Source of the DNA: Streptomyces coryli
GTDB taxonomy: Bacteria > Actinomycetota > Actinomycetes > Streptomycetales > Streptomycetaceae
Reading direction: 5' to 3'
Assembly (NCBI RefSeq): GCF_011044975.1
Contig: NZ_JAAKZV010000016.1
Span: 1-64,000, forward strand
DNA length: 64,000 bases
The notes beneath the pieces were generated by a model. That model ran no database searches, was not told the origin of the DNA, and saw only the letters and a list, made by a program, of their open reading frames with translations. Made by a program: the position numbers and the translations under genes. This document shows positions 17,769-26,158 of the stretch, piece by piece. Within the stretch, counting starts at the first letter, position 1. Every line of letters begins with the position of its first letter.

Positions 17769-17813
17769 GGCTCAGGCGCGTACGAACGCCTGCGGCTCAG
17801 GCGCGTACGAACG
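17769..17813. repeat. Tandem duplication at the end of the MBL-fold gene
   Basis: A 20-base unit beginning GGCTCAGGCGCG occurs at 17769-17788 and again at 17794-17813, a 25-base period. The right-hand copy contains the last codons and stop of the gene at 17797-18723. The left copy repeats the same stop just outside it. Confidence 0.8.
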
Positions 17814-18723
17814 GGCGCCGCAGATGCGGATTGCCCAGCCAGGCGCGGTGCTCGCGGGCGCGGGTGAGGAGCGCGGTGCGGGTGGCGCGGGCGGTGTCCG
17901 GGTCGGCCTCGTAGCGGTATGCGACGTCCGGGTCGGCGAGTTGGACGGCGTGGACGAGTACGTCGCCGGTGAGCACGACCTCCGTGTCCGCGCCCGCGAC
18001 CACGACCGACTGGTGGCCCGGGGTGTGCCCCGGGGTCGGCAGCAGGCTGACGGTGCCGGCCCGCCGCCACAGCCGGCAGCCGCCGTCCACCGGGGCCAGC
18101 AGCCCGGCCGCGCGCAGCGGCCCGACCACGTACGCGTGCGCCGCGGAGTCGGGTGCGAGACCGTCGAGTTCGCGCTGCTGGACCAGGTGGCGGGCGTCCG
18201 GGAAGAAGGGGTCGCCGTCCTCGCCGCGGGTCCAGCCGTAGTGGTCGTCGTGCAGGTGGGTGAGGACGACCGTGTCCACGTCGCGCGGGTCGAGCCCCGC
18301 CTCCCGCAGCGCCCGCGGCAGCCGTCCCGGTACCGGCGCCCAGGCCGCGGCCGGGCTGCTCGCCGGTCCGACGCCGGTGTCGACGACGGCCAGGCTGCCG
18401 CCGGGGCGGCGGATCACGAAGCACCGGAAGTCCAGCACCCAGACGCCGTCGTCCCCGAAGGCCTCCGGGTCGATGCGGCGCGCGGCCGCCCAGGCGGCGT
18501 CGCCGGTGCCGGGGAACGCCTCGCTCGCGGGGAGGAAGAACGGGCCGGTGGCATCGACGAGCGCCATGACCTCGTAGCCGCCGACCCTCAGCGCGGGCAC
18601 GGCGGCGCCACGGGAGGCGGCCGTCGCCGCGCGGCCGACCCCGGCGAGGCCGAGCGCGGCACTGGCGGCGAGGGTGCCGCGCAGGACGGAGCGGCGGAGG
18701 AAGTGCGCGGGGCTGCGGCTCAT
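17797..18723 (-). CDS. Exported metallo-beta-lactamase-fold hydrolase (Tat signal)
   Basis: A 308-residue protein. The N terminus is a twin-arginine signal (FLRRSVLRGTLAASAALGLAG). The MBL motif THLHDDHYGW is followed by PGHTPGHQSVVV and a GDVLVHAVQL metal-ligand aspartate. The start at 18723 has a clear AGGAGG, so a reading 20 codons longer is rejected. It resembles the AttM/quorum-quenching and PhnP-like group of exported hydrolases. The substrate is unknown. Confidence 0.86.
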   Translation of the reverse strand: MSRSPAHFLRRSVLRGTLAASAALGLAGVGRAATAASRGAAVPALRVGGYEVMALVDATGPFFLPASEAFPGTGDAAWAAARRIDPEAFGDDGVWVLDFRCFVIRRPGGSLAVVDTGVGPASSPAAAWAPVPGRLPRALREAGLDPRDVDTVVLTHLHDDHYGWTRGEDGDPFFPDARHLVQQRELDGLAPDSAAHAYVVGPLRAAGLLAPVDGGCRLWRRAGTVSLLPTPGHTPGHQSVVVAGADTEVVLTGDVLVHAVQLADPDVAYRYEADPDTARATRTALLTRAREHRAWLGNPHLRRPFVRA

Positions 18724-18926
18724 TCGGGGCCTCCTGGGATACGGGCCGGAGTACCGGCGCTCGGGCCGACGTACGGCGCTCAAGCCCGGCGGACGGGCCG
18801 ACGGGCCCGCCGGCGCCCCGAGTCGACCAGCGGCCGCCCGTCCGCGGCGAGGGATTCGAGAGGCTTCGAATGGGTGCTGCGAGCGGGCCGGCCGGGAGAT
18901 GATCCGGGCATGGTCAGGAGGCAGCG

Positions 18927-19907
18927 TTGATCACCTTCCGCGTGGACGCCGGGCGGTTGGCCCGGTCCCGTTTCGCGCTTTCCCGGCTCGCCGAGCTGAG
19001 CTGCGCGCTGGAGGCGCTGGCGTTCCCCGAGCGGGCGCCGTACGCCCGCGCCTGGGTGACGCGCACCCGGCGGCTGCTGGCGCCGGAGCGGGTCGCCGCG
19101 CTGCACGCGCTCACCGGGCACTGCGGCCCGTACGTGCCGGACTTCCTCTGTCCCGTCCCGCGCCGCTACGAGCCGTCCCTGGACGAGGAGTTGGCGGAGG
19201 TCGCCGCCACCCCGCCCGACGTGGTGACGGCGCAGCTGCGCAACGCCTACGGGCGCGACCCGCTGCCCGCCCCCGTAACAGCCGTCCTCGACAAGGGCGG
19301 TGCCGCCGAGCTGGCCCGGGTCTGCGCGGAACAGCTGCGCACGTGCTGGACGGTCGGCCTGCGGGAGACCTGGCCCGAGGTGCGCCGCATCCTGGACGAG
19401 GACGTCCGTCACCACAGCGCCCGCGCGGGCCGCACCGGCTTCGCGGGCCTCGTCGGCGGCCTGCACCCGAGCCTCGACTGGGACGGCGAGCAGGTCACCA
19501 TGGAGCACGCCGCCGACCGCGCCGTGGACGATCTCGCGGACGGGCTGGTGCTGGCTCCCTCCGCCTTCCTGCCGCGGACCGCGCTGTGGGCGGGCGTCCC
19601 CGGCCGGGCGATGATCGGCTATCCGGCGCGCGGCCGCGGCCAGGTATGGGCGGCGCCGCGCCCGGGCGCGGAGGACGCGGGTGTACTCGGCCTGCGCAAG
19701 GCGGCGTTGCTCTCCGACCTGGCGGTGGCCCGCTCCACCACGGAGCTGGCCCGCCGGCACGCCCTCAGCCCGGCCACGGTCTCGTATCACCTGAGCCGGC
19801 TGCACGGCGCCGGTCTGGTGGCGCGCCGCCAGGACGGGCACAGCGTGCTCTACGAGCGGACGTCACGGGCGGCGGCGCTGCTGACGGCGCTGGACGCGGA
19901 GGGGTGA
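18927..19907 (+). CDS. ArsR-like winged-helix transcriptional regulator
   Basis: A 326-residue regulator with a C-terminal winged helix (ALLSDLAVARSTTELARRHALSPATVSYHLSRLHGAGLVARRQDG) and a long N-terminal domain characteristic of the actinobacterial DUF5937/ArsR-type proteins. The start is TTG at 18927, supported by AGGAGG seven bases upstream. Its stop codon touches the stop of the convergent OCD-family gene at the centre of a palindrome. Confidence 0.87.
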   Translation: MITFRVDAGRLARSRFALSRLAELSCALEALAFPERAPYARAWVTRTRRLLAPERVAALHALTGHCGPYVPDFLCPVPRRYEPSLDEELAEVAATPPDVVTAQLRNAYGRDPLPAPVTAVLDKGGAAELARVCAEQLRTCWTVGLRETWPEVRRILDEDVRHHSARAGRTGFAGLVGGLHPSLDWDGEQVTMEHAADRAVDDLADGLVLAPSAFLPRTALWAGVPGRAMIGYPARGRGQVWAAPRPGAEDAGVLGLRKAALLSDLAVARSTTELARRHALSPATVSYHLSRLHGAGLVARRQDGHSVLYERTSRAAALLTALDAEG

Positions 19908-19917
19908 TCACCCCTCC
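19898..19917. terminator. 20-bp perfect palindrome spanning two abutting stop codons
   Basis: GGAGGGGTGA and its complement meet at 19907/19908. The TGA of the ArsR-like gene and the TGA of the convergent OCD-family gene form the dyad. It may act as a compact bidirectional terminator. Confidence 0.5.
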
Positions 19918-20807
19918 GACTCGTACAGCGCCGCGGCCACCGCGACCTCCGTGCCCGCGAGGCCGACCGACGAGAACAGCGTGATGTCCGCCGGCCCGCT
20001 CCGCCCCGGCGCGGCGCCGGCGAGCACCGCGCCCAGCTCGGTCATCGAGGCCGGGTCGAGGAACGGCTCCTCGAAGGCGGCGGATTGGGCACGTGAGTCG
20101 GTGAGGACGACGCTCGCCCGCTCGGCGAGGCCGTCCGGGAGCTCGTGCCGGTCGCGGGTCTTGGGGCCGAGGGCGGTGACATGCGTGCCGGGCCCGATCC
20201 AGTCGGCCTCGATCACCGGAGTCGCGCTGCTGGTGGCGAGGATGACGGCGTCGCGGTCCCGTACCGCGTCCGCCGCCACGGGCACGGCCCGTACCGGCAG
20301 ATCCAGCTCCGCCCGCGCTCGCTCGGCGAAGGCGGCGGCGCGGTCCTGGCGCCGGGCGTGGACCGTGATGTCGGCCAGCTCGCGCACCGCCGCGCACGCC
20401 CACAGCTGCGCCCACGCCTGAATCCCGGCGCCGACGAGCCCGAGCCGCAGCGGGCCCGGCCGCGCCGCCGCGTCCAGGGCGACGGCCCCGATGGCGCCGG
20501 TCCGCCGCGGGCCCAGCTCGGCGCCGTGCACGACGGCGCGCAGCGTCCCTTCCGTACGCTCCCAGACGGCGACGAGCTGCTCGGCGCCGGCGAACATGTC
20601 ATACGCGCGAAAGCCGAACAGCCCCGCATCGGCGAGCTCCCCCGCGGTAAAGGCGAGCGGCCCGTCGCCCAGCTCTGCGAAGACCCGCGGCGGTGCGTGC
20701 AGCGTGCCGTCGTGATGCGCGAGCAGCGCCCGGCGCACAGCCGCCACCGCCGTCTCCGCGTCCAGCAGCCTGCGTACGTCGTCGTCCCCGAACACCCGCG
20801 GCGCCAT
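19908..20807 (-). CDS. Ornithine cyclodeaminase/mu-crystallin family protein
   Basis: A 299-residue NAD(P)-binding protein of the OCD family (also ketimine reductases and alanine dehydrogenases). The nucleotide fold is LRLGLVGAGIQAWAQLWA, followed by ITVHARRQDRA and the family LATSSATPVIEADWIGPGTHVTALG. The ATG overlaps the MBL gene stop by one base (TGATG), so the two are coupled. Whether it deaminates ornithine or reduces an imine cannot be told. Confidence 0.85.
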   Translation of the reverse strand: MAPRVFGDDDVRRLLDAETAVAAVRRALLAHHDGTLHAPPRVFAELGDGPLAFTAGELADAGLFGFRAYDMFAGAEQLVAVWERTEGTLRAVVHGAELGPRRTGAIGAVALDAAARPGPLRLGLVGAGIQAWAQLWACAAVRELADITVHARRQDRAAAFAERARAELDLPVRAVPVAADAVRDRDAVILATSSATPVIEADWIGPGTHVTALGPKTRDRHELPDGLAERASVVLTDSRAQSAAFEEPFLDPASMTELGAVLAGAAPGRSGPADITLFSSVGLAGTEVAVAAALYESEG

Positions 20808-21595
20808 CAGGAGAACTCCAGCCGCTCGCCCGGCTTCGGCAGCCGCAGCAGATCCGTCGCGCTCGCCGCGGCGAAGGCCTCGGTCAGGGTCTCGGGCCCT
20901 TGCGTGAAGTGCGCCCACTGCTCGAAGTGCAGCGGAATGACCTGGCGGGCGCCCAGAATCGCCGCCGCCCGCGCGGCGTTGGCGCTGGACAGCGTCAGAT
21001 CGGCGTCGCCCACCAGGGGCGTACGGGCCGCACCGGCGAAGAGGACGGCGACATCGATCGGGCCGGTGCGGTCGGCGACCTGGCGGACCACTTCCAGCGA
21101 GGCGTTGTCCCCGCTGACGTAGACGGCCGGCAGCCCGAGCCGGTCCGCCCGCAGCACGAAGCCCGTCACCTCGCCGGTCAGGTGCTCGACGCCGTCGGGG
21201 CCGTGCTGGGCGGGTACGCCGGTGATGCGGATGTCGCCGATCCCGTGCGTCTCCCAGTTGGCCAGCGCCCGCACCGGCGCACCGAGCCGCTCCTCGGCGG
21301 ACCGGGTGGAGAGCACGAGCGGGGTACGCAGCGCGAACTCCCGCCCGGCGTCGTCCAGATTGTCCGGATGCTGATCGTGCGAGAGGAGCACCACGTCGAC
21401 CGCTCCCACCTCCTCCGCACTCAGCGCGGGCCCGCCCAGCTTCACGAGCTTGCGCTCGCCCACCGGATGGTCACCGGGCGGATCAAAGGTCGGGTCGAGC
21501 AGCAGCCGCAGTCCGCCGTACTCGACGAGAGCGGTCGGTCCACCGAGGTACGTCAGCGCACTCATGCGCGCGACAACCGGTCGCCCGGCGACCAT
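20807..21595 (-). CDS. Metallo-beta-lactamase-fold hydrolase
   Basis: A 262-residue protein of the UlaG-like/MBL group. It contains LSHDQHPDNLD (a variant HxHxDH in which the first histidine is in SHDQH), VPAQHGPDG and the late VYVSGDNASLE aspartate and IPLHFEQW histidine. The ATG at 21595 is preferred over 21565 because of an AAGGGGA site. It is cotranscribed with the OCD-family gene and divergent from the hydrolase gene at 21638. The substrate is unknown. Confidence 0.84.
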   Translation of the reverse strand: MVAGRPVVARMSALTYLGGPTALVEYGGLRLLLDPTFDPPGDHPVGERKLVKLGGPALSAEEVGAVDVVLLSHDQHPDNLDDAGREFALRTPLVLSTRSAEERLGAPVRALANWETHGIGDIRITGVPAQHGPDGVEHLTGEVTGFVLRADRLGLPAVYVSGDNASLEVVRQVADRTGPIDVAVLFAGAARTPLVGDADLTLSSANAARAAAILGARQVIPLHFEQWAHFTQGPETLTEAFAAASATDLLRLPKPGERLEFS

Positions 21596-21637
21596 ATTCC
21601 CCTTGCCCCCGAAGATCGCCCCGACCGAGGATGAGGC

Positions 21638-22495
21638 ATGTCTATCCAGAGCCCGACCTTCGTCCTCGTCCACGGCGCCTTCTCGAACTCCTTCTCCTTC
21701 GCTCCGCTGCAGGCCGAACTCGGCCTGCTCGGGCACCGGTCGGCCGCGGTCGACCTGCCCGGGCACGGGTTCGAGGCGACCTTCCCGGCCGCGTATCAGG
21801 CACCGCAGAGACCCGAGGAACTCGCCACCGCGCCCGGCGGCATCAAAGGAGTCACCCTCGCGGAGACCGTGGACCGGGTCATCGAGGCCCTCGAGCGGGC
21901 CAAGCGCAACGGGCCCGTCATCCTCGTCGCGCACAGCCGGGGCGGACTGGCCATCAGTATGGCCGCCAATGCCCGGCCCGAGCTGATCGACCGGATCGTG
22001 TACGTATCCGCCTGGTGCCCGGTCGAGCTGGCGGTCAACGCCTACTACGCCGAGCCGGAGATGGCGAGCGTCGACCCGAACGCCCTGGCCGGCGCCCTGG
22101 CCGGCAATCCCGCCGAACTCGGGCTGCTGCGCTTCAACTTCCGTACCGCGGACCCGGACGCCCTCGCGGGCCTCCGCGAAGCCTTCGCCGCCGACATGAC
22201 GGACGACGAGTTCCGCAATTTCCTCAACACCTTCCAGCCCGACGAGAACCTCGACGCCGGCACCCCCGACGACAAGGTCAAGCCCGACACCTGGGGCCGG
22301 ATCCCCCGCTCCTTCATCCGCCTCACGGAAGACGCCAGCATCCCCCTCCCCATGCAGGACCGCATGATCCGCGAGGCGGACACCCTCACCCCGGACAATC
22401 CTTTCGACGTCCGCACCCTGCAGAGCGGCCACCTCCGGTGGCTGGTCCATCCCAAGCCCGCCGCGGAGGCGCTCGCCGCCATCGCCGCCCTCTAA
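21638..22495 (+). CDS. Alpha/beta hydrolase
   Basis: A 285-residue serine hydrolase. It opens FVLVHGAFSNSFSF (oxyanion HG), contains VDLPGHG, the nucleophile elbow AHSRGG near residue 100 and a C-terminal SGHLRWL histidine. It resembles esterase/C-C hydrolase members such as the salicylate-esterase-like group. The stop codon overlaps that of the convergent MFS gene. Confidence 0.86.
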   Translation: MSIQSPTFVLVHGAFSNSFSFAPLQAELGLLGHRSAAVDLPGHGFEATFPAAYQAPQRPEELATAPGGIKGVTLAETVDRVIEALERAKRNGPVILVAHSRGGLAISMAANARPELIDRIVYVSAWCPVELAVNAYYAEPEMASVDPNALAGALAGNPAELGLLRFNFRTADPDALAGLREAFAADMTDDEFRNFLNTFQPDENLDAGTPDDKVKPDTWGRIPRSFIRLTEDASIPLPMQDRMIREADTLTPDNPFDVRTLQSGHLRWLVHPKPAAEALAAIAAL

Positions 22496-23820
22496 CTCCC
22501 GGCGCGCGGGCGCGCGGGCGGCCGGGCGCGTACGACCGCCTCCGCCGCCAGCCGCGCCCGGTCGCGCTCCGGCCGTACGGTCAGCGCCGCCACCACGCCG
22601 CCCGCCATGAGGAGCACCGCGGCCAGGTCGAAGGCGCGGGCGAAGCCCGTCCCGGCGTCAGGGGCCGCGTCGAGCAGGCGGCCGGTGACCGCCGGAGCGG
22701 CGATGGTGGCGAGCGCGGCCACCGCATAGCCCGCGCCGAGGGCGGCGCTGCGGCGGGCCGGGGGGCAGCAGTCGGCGAGGGCCGCGTTGTTGAGCGGCGT
22801 CTGCGCCGTGCCCGCCGAGAAGGCCACGGCCACCGCGGCGAGCAGCAGCGGCGCGGCGTCCAGCCGTGTCACCAGCAGCAGCGACAGCCCGGCCAGCACC
22901 GAGAGGCCGCCGCCCAGCAGCCCTTGCGCGAGACGGCCCGGCACCCCGCGGCGCAGCAGCCGCTGGGAGGCCGCGCCCGCGCCGAGGGCCAGCACGATCG
23001 CCCCGGCGCTGGGCAGGCCGGAGAGCAGGCCGACCTGCACCGAGCCGTAGCCGCGCTGCTTCTCCAGGTACAGCGGCAGCCAGGCGGTGGCCAGGGCCAG
23101 CGTCCACATCACGGCGAAGGCGCTGAGGACCGACCCGGCCCAGGTGCCGGTGGCGAGGACCCGGGCGAGAGGGACGGGCGGGCCGTCGGCGTCCGCGTCG
23201 GCCTCCGCGCCGACAATCGCCTTCCCGTACGGGCCCTCCGCGCCGCCATGCGCCTTCCCGTACGGGCCCTCCCCGCCCCACCGCAGCCAGGCCGCCGCCC
23301 ACACCAGCCCGGCCACGCCCAGCACGCCGAAGGTGGCCCGCCACCCGTGCGCCGCCAGCACCAGCCCGAGCAGCGGCACGCCGATCACCCCGCCGAGCGC
23401 CGCTCCCGTCGTCACCAGCGACGCGGGCAGCGAGCGGGCCCGCTCCGGAAACCAGGTCATCGCGGCGTGCGTGGACATCGGGAAGCCGGGGCCCTCCCCC
23501 GCGCCGAGCAGGATGCGGGTGCCCAGCAGCACGCCGGCGCCGGCGGCCGGGAGCAGGACGGGCAGCTGGGCCAGCGACCAGATGACCGCGAGGCCGGCGA
23601 GCAGCCACTTCACGGGCAGCCGGTCGCCGAGCAGGCCGACGACCGCGGCGGAGGCCGAGAAGAGGAAGTAGAAGGCGCTGACGATGAGGCCGAAGCCGGT
23701 GGCGGTGAGGCCGAGTTCGGCCATGATGTCGTCCGCGGTCAGGCCGATGACGGCCTTGTCCGCGAAGTTGATCATCATGAAGGCCATCAGCAGCGCGAGG
23801 ACCGCGGCCCGGCGGCTCAC
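22492..23820 (-). CDS. MFS transporter
   Basis: A 442-residue major facilitator with about 12 membrane segments. The start of helix 1 (ALLMAFMMINFADKAVIGL), the loop 2-3 motif (GLLGDRLPVKWLL) and motif C-like GAGEGPGFPMSTHAAM resemble the anion:cation symporter branch. The central cytoplasmic loop carries a duplicated EGPYGKA element. The GTG start at 23820 overlaps the hydrolase stop (GTGA), so transporter and FrsA-like hydrolase are a translationally coupled pair, probably uptake plus hydrolysis of one substrate. Confidence 0.88.
   Translation of the reverse strand: MSRRAAVLALLMAFMMINFADKAVIGLTADDIMAELGLTATGFGLIVSAFYFLFSASAAVVGLLGDRLPVKWLLAGLAVIWSLAQLPVLLPAAGAGVLLGTRILLGAGEGPGFPMSTHAAMTWFPERARSLPASLVTTGAALGGVIGVPLLGLVLAAHGWRATFGVLGVAGLVWAAAWLRWGGEGPYGKAHGGAEGPYGKAIVGAEADADADGPPVPLARVLATGTWAGSVLSAFAVMWTLALATAWLPLYLEKQRGYGSVQVGLLSGLPSAGAIVLALGAGAASQRLLRRGVPGRLAQGLLGGGLSVLAGLSLLLVTRLDAAPLLLAAVAVAFSAGTAQTPLNNAALADCCPPARRSAALGAGYAVAALATIAAPAVTGRLLDAAPDAGTGFARAFDLAAVLLMAGGVVAALTVRPERDRARLAAEAVVRARPPARPRAGS
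23218..23272. repeat. 33-bp direct repeat within the MFS gene
   Basis: A 22-base unit (beginning CGCCTTCCCGTACGGG) at 23218-23239 recurs at 23251-23272. It encodes EGPYGKA twice in the central cytoplasmic loop and keeps the frame. Confidence 0.8.
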
Positions 23821-25019
23821 CGCGCCTTCAGGCGCGTGTCGAGCCAGTCGAAGAGGCGCTGGTGGAAGACCTGGTGGGCGCCCTCGTGGCAGTGTTCGCC
23901 GGAGCCTTCGGCGTGGGCGAAGGACAGGAATTCTTTCTCGCAGCGCAGGGCGTCGTACACCCGGCGGGCCTCGCCGCGGAAGAACTGGTCGTTCTCCGCG
24001 TCGAGGACGAGGGTGGGGCAGCCGATCCGCTCGGCGACCCCGTCCAGGGTGTACGGCGCCAGCATCCGCAGCCACTCCTGCGTGGAGGCCGCGCCGAAGG
24101 TCCACATGCCGTTTCTGGCGCCCCAGCGCGCCTGGGTGGAGAGCAGCTGCAGCAGACCGATCACCGGCGTGGAGACGTCGTCCCGCTCCTCCCGGACCCA
24201 GTCCGCGAGGAAGTCCGGCAGGGAGGCGAGCACCGCGTCGGAGAAGCTGTACAGCCCGTCGTGCAGCACGCATGCGGCCAGCCGCGGCTCGTAGGCGGCG
24301 GCGCGGGCCGCCAGTTGGCCGCCGAGGCTGGTGCCGATGAGCACCAGGCGGTCGGCGTCGGTCCCGGGCAGGCCCAGCGCGTAGTCGATTACGGGCGTCA
24401 CCACCGCCTCCCAGTCGGGCCGGAAGCACAGGCCCTGCTCGCGCCGGACCCCGCCCTGCCCGGGGCCCTCGAAGGCGAGCACGTTCCAGCCGCGGGCCAG
24501 GGCGCCGGCGGCGAGGAAGAAGTACAGCTCCTCCAGCGTCGAGTCGAAGCCGCCGAAGTGCACGACGGTCGGCCGCGGTTGGCCCGTGTCGTCCGCCAGG
24601 AAGTGATAGCCGGGCAGCGTGGTGTCCTCGTACGGGATCCGCACGGCCCGTACCGGCGTGTCCATCCGCTCGGCCGCGGCGGCGAAGCACTCCTTCGCCG
24701 CGCCGGCCAGGCGCGCCGACTCGGCGTCGTGGTCCGGGTCGTCGCGGCGGTAGAAGTCGGCGGTGCGGTAGTAGTTCGAGGCCCGGAGGTAGGCCTGGCG
24801 CGCGCTCACCCGGTGGCCCGCCGCCGCGGCGGCCGTGGCGGTGCGGTGGACGCGTTCCGCGGTGCCGGCCCAGGCGCGGTGCCAGGCGGCCTCGTCGCCC
24901 TCGGGGACCAGGGCGCAGGTGGCGAGGACCTCGCCCAGTTCGGCGCCGCCGTAGCTGCCGTGGCCGGCCGTGCGCAGCGCCTCGAAGGAGAACGATTCGT
25001 CGGTGAAGTGAAATCGCAT
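23817..25019 (-). CDS. FrsA-like alpha/beta hydrolase
   Basis: A 400-residue hydrolase. An all-helical N-terminal region (about 1-115) with the AYLRASNYYRTADFY motif precedes a hydrolase core with HFGGFDSTLEE, FEGPGQGG, nucleophile S231 in GTSLGG, aspartate in LDAENDQFF and histidine in EHCHEGA. This layout matches the DUF1100/FrsA group that includes 2,6-dihydropseudooxynicotine hydrolase and other C-C bond hydrolases. It is coupled to an MFS gene and divergent from a TetR gene. Confidence 0.87.
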   Translation of the reverse strand: MRFHFTDESFSFEALRTAGHGSYGGAELGEVLATCALVPEGDEAAWHRAWAGTAERVHRTATAAAAAGHRVSARQAYLRASNYYRTADFYRRDDPDHDAESARLAGAAKECFAAAAERMDTPVRAVRIPYEDTTLPGYHFLADDTGQPRPTVVHFGGFDSTLEELYFFLAAGALARGWNVLAFEGPGQGGVRREQGLCFRPDWEAVVTPVIDYALGLPGTDADRLVLIGTSLGGQLAARAAAYEPRLAACVLHDGLYSFSDAVLASLPDFLADWVREERDDVSTPVIGLLQLLSTQARWGARNGMWTFGAASTQEWLRMLAPYTLDGVAERIGCPTLVLDAENDQFFRGEARRVYDALRCEKEFLSFAHAEGSGEHCHEGAHQVFHQRLFDWLDTRLKAR

Positions 25020-25027
25020 GCGGCTTA

Positions 25028-25064
25028 GAATGCGAGCAATCCTCAGGTCTGACAACTCGCATTC
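25028..25064. promoter_or_regulatory. Inverted repeat between the FrsA-like and TetR genes
   Basis: GAATGCGAG (25028-25036) and CTCGCATTC (25056-25064) are perfect 9-base arms 19 bases apart in the 62-base divergent intergenic region. It probably serves as the operator by which the TetR protein controls both directions. Confidence 0.6.
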
Positions 25065-25081
25065 GAAGCGTTCGGAGCCCC

Positions 25082-25687
25082 ATGCCAATCCCCCGGAAAC
25101 AGCCCCGTCAGCAGCGCTCCCAGCACACCTACGACGCGATCCTCGGGGCGGCTGCTCAGCTCTTCGAACGGGACGGTTACGCAAAGGCGACGACGAACCA
25201 CATCGCCGAGCGGGCCGGGGTGTCGATCGGCTCGCTCTACCAGTACTTCCCGAACAAGGACGCCCTGCTGTACGCCCTGGGCGAGCAGCACATGCGCCAC
25301 CTGGTGGCGGAGATGGACGGCGTCCTGGAGTCGCTGCGCCGCACCGAACCACCGCTCGAGGACACCGTCCGCCGCTTCGTCGGCGCCCTGGTGGATCTGC
25401 ACCTCGCCGAGCCGCACACCCACCGCCTGCTCTTCGACCAGGCCCCGCGCCCACCGGAGGCGGCCCGCCAACTGCGCGAGATCCAGCAGGGAATGGCGGC
25501 GGAAGTCGCCGGCCACCTCCGCCGCCTGGACGCGGGCGGCCCCGGCTACGACCTCACGGCCCTGCTCCTGGTCCAGTCCGTCGAGGGCATGCTGCACGGC
25601 GCCCTCCTCGAACCGCCGACGGGGACCACGACGGCGGAAGTCGCGGAAGCGATGGTGCGGTTCTGTCTACGGGCGCTGGGCCGGTGA
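25082..25687 (+). CDS. TetR/AcrR family transcriptional regulator
   Basis: A 201-residue regulator. The N-terminal HTH runs from about residue 13 to 60 (TYDAILGAAAQLF...TTNHIAERAGVSIGSLYQYFPNKDALL). The C-terminal ligand domain is TetR_C-like. Divergent from the hydrolase/MFS pair and probably its repressor. Its last seven codons overlap the end of the convergent SnoaL-like gene. Confidence 0.93.
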   Translation: MPIPRKQPRQQRSQHTYDAILGAAAQLFERDGYAKATTNHIAERAGVSIGSLYQYFPNKDALLYALGEQHMRHLVAEMDGVLESLRRTEPPLEDTVRRFVGALVDLHLAEPHTHRLLFDQAPRPPEAARQLREIQQGMAAEVAGHLRRLDAGGPGYDLTALLLVQSVEGMLHGALLEPPTGTTTAEVAEAMVRFCLRALGR

Positions 25688-26071
25688 GCGCTCGTCGGCC
25701 TCCCACCAAGCCCGATTCGCGGCCGCCAGCGCCGTCGGCTCGATGACCTCCCAGCCCTCGGCGATCAAGCCGTCGGCGATCCGCCAGATGTCGGCCACCG
25801 TGATCGCCGGGCCGCCGTCGGGAAGCCGGCGGCGGGAGTGCATCACGACGTGATCGCCGTCGGAGAGGAGGTGGTGGACCTCGATTTCCATGCCGGCGAG
25901 CGGAGTGAGGGCGGCGTCCACGGCGGCGAGCCATTCCGTCTTGGTCGAGGCGGCCGTGTCCCGGTGGTGGATGAAGTCGTCGCTCAGCAGCGGTGCGAGG
26001 GCGTCGATGCTGCGGGTTTCGAGGAGGGTCGTGAGGGCGTGCTGGACGATGGCCTTGTTGTCTGTGGTCAT
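25667..26071 (-). CDS. SnoaL-like/NTF2-fold protein
   Basis: A 134-residue protein of the nuclear transport factor 2 fold with DDFIHHRDTAASTKTEWLAA, EVHHLLSDGDHVVMHSRRR and VADIWRIADGLIAEGWEVI, the pattern of SnoaL-type ester cyclase-like proteins. The final 15 residues extend beyond the fold and overlap the TetR gene. Divergent from the XRE regulator gene. No specific reaction can be assigned. Confidence 0.82.
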   Translation of the reverse strand: MTTDNKAIVQHALTTLLETRSIDALAPLLSDDFIHHRDTAASTKTEWLAAVDAALTPLAGMEIEVHHLLSDGDHVVMHSRRRLPDGGPAITVADIWRIADGLIAEGWEVIEPTALAAANRAWWEADERSPAQRP

Positions 26072-26158
26072 GGCCGCAGTGTTTGTGCCGTCGTCGGCGA
26101 TTGTCGATGAAGTCGCATTTCATGGCGTACGGCGCCGGGATGAGTACGCTCGATCATC

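Noticed and set aside
20915-22450. Long extension of the MBL-fold frame beyond 21595
   Set aside because: It lies antisense to the well-supported alpha/beta hydrolase gene and encodes low-complexity Gly/Val/Asp sequence.
22492-25083. Fusion of the MFS transporter and the FrsA-like hydrolase
   Set aside because: The frame upstream of 23820 is a shadow of the hydrolase gene. The GTGA overlap shows two separate, coupled genes.
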